From: Methanobacteriota archaeon
GTDB taxonomy: Archaea; Thermoplasmatota; Thermoplasmata; RBG-16-68-12
Assembly (NCBI GenBank): GCA_005878515.1
Contig: VBLZ01000105.1
Span: 1-5,713, forward strand
Direction: 5' to 3'
DNA: 5,713 nt
Positions 5,547-5,713 of this stretch are shown here, one piece after another. The notes below the pieces were generated by a model, which was not told the origin of the DNA, made no database searches, and saw only the letters and a list, made by a program, of their open reading frames with translations. The position numbers and the translations under genes are program-made. The first letter of the stretch is position 1; every line of letters begins with the position of its first letter.

Positions 5547-5713
5547 TCACTCGGGCCAGCGCCACGGCTCGAAGTCGTAGCCGACCCACACGCTCTTCAC
5601 CTGCGTGTACTCACGCATCGTCTCGAAGCCCATCTCCCGCCCCATGCCGCTCATCTTCATCCCACCGAACGGCGAGGCCGGATCGACGAGTTTGTAGGAA
5701 TTGATCCACACCA
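5547..5713 (-). CDS. Aldehyde dehydrogenase, C-terminal end only (cut by window edge)
   Basis: The last 54 residues of an NAD(P)-dependent aldehyde dehydrogenase, which oxidises an aldehyde to its acid, lie here. The visible stretch begins VWINSYKLVDPASPFGGMKM, where PFGGxKxSGxGRE is the family's C-terminal signature (residues 14-26 of the fragment). It continues with GFETMREYTQVKSVWV, the usual end of the oligomerisation strand, and a short aromatic tail FEPWRWPE. The nucleotide-binding domain and the catalytic cysteine lie beyond the right edge, so the substrate cannot be told. The pattern fits the betaine/aromatic aldehyde dehydrogenase group rather than the semialdehyde phosphorylating type. 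It ends 98 bp before the zinc-ribbon gene on the same strand. No functional link is apparent. Confidence 0.9.
   Translation of the reverse strand, partial: VWINSYKLVDPASPFGGMKMSGMGREMGFETMREYTQVKSVWVGYDFEPWRWPE

Overview
The window looks like chromosomal DNA of a GC-rich euryarchaeal-type archaeon. A member of the Thermoplasmatota or a neighbouring lineage is my best guess, but this is inference from gene content. The archaeal signs are a PhoU fused to an N-terminal AbrB-like swapped-hairpin domain, a Roadblock/LC7 domain fused to an archaeal-type longin-like domain, TATA-like boxes instead of -35/-10 promoters, and a PstS with an N-terminal membrane anchor and no bacterial lipobox. No RNA gene, mobile element, CRISPR array or origin was seen. 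Genes fill almost everything, and no gene-free stretch exceeds about 190 bases.

Left part (1-3162): a phosphate-uptake locus read in two directions. On the minus strand, pstS (periplasmic-side phosphate-binding protein) is followed by pstC (permease), which overlaps it by 23 nt and runs off the left edge. pstA and pstB would be expected beyond the edge but are not visible. On the plus strand, diverging from pstS across about 190 bp, lies an AbrB-PhoU phosphate regulator. The shared intergenic region is AT-richer than its surroundings. It holds a palindromic TATA-like octamer, a second TATA-like box and a 16-nt imperfect direct repeat, and it is the natural place for phosphate-responsive control of both transcripts.

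Middle (3228-3560): a small NTF2/SnoaL-like protein of unknown role lies 65 bp behind phoU on the same strand. It ends only 30 bp from a convergent gene.

Right part (3591-5449): three minus-strand genes. The first encodes a two-helix membrane protein with a C-terminal zinc ribbon. After a 136-bp gap with its own TATA-like box comes a three-helix membrane protein. Its last 14 nt overlap the start of a Roadblock/LC7 plus longin-like protein. The last two are probably translationally coupled and could form a membrane-docked signalling module of the kind that binds small GTPases. No GTPase is present in the window.

Right edge (5547-5713): the last 54 residues of an NAD(P)-dependent aldehyde dehydrogenase, also on the minus strand, with the rest beyond the edge.
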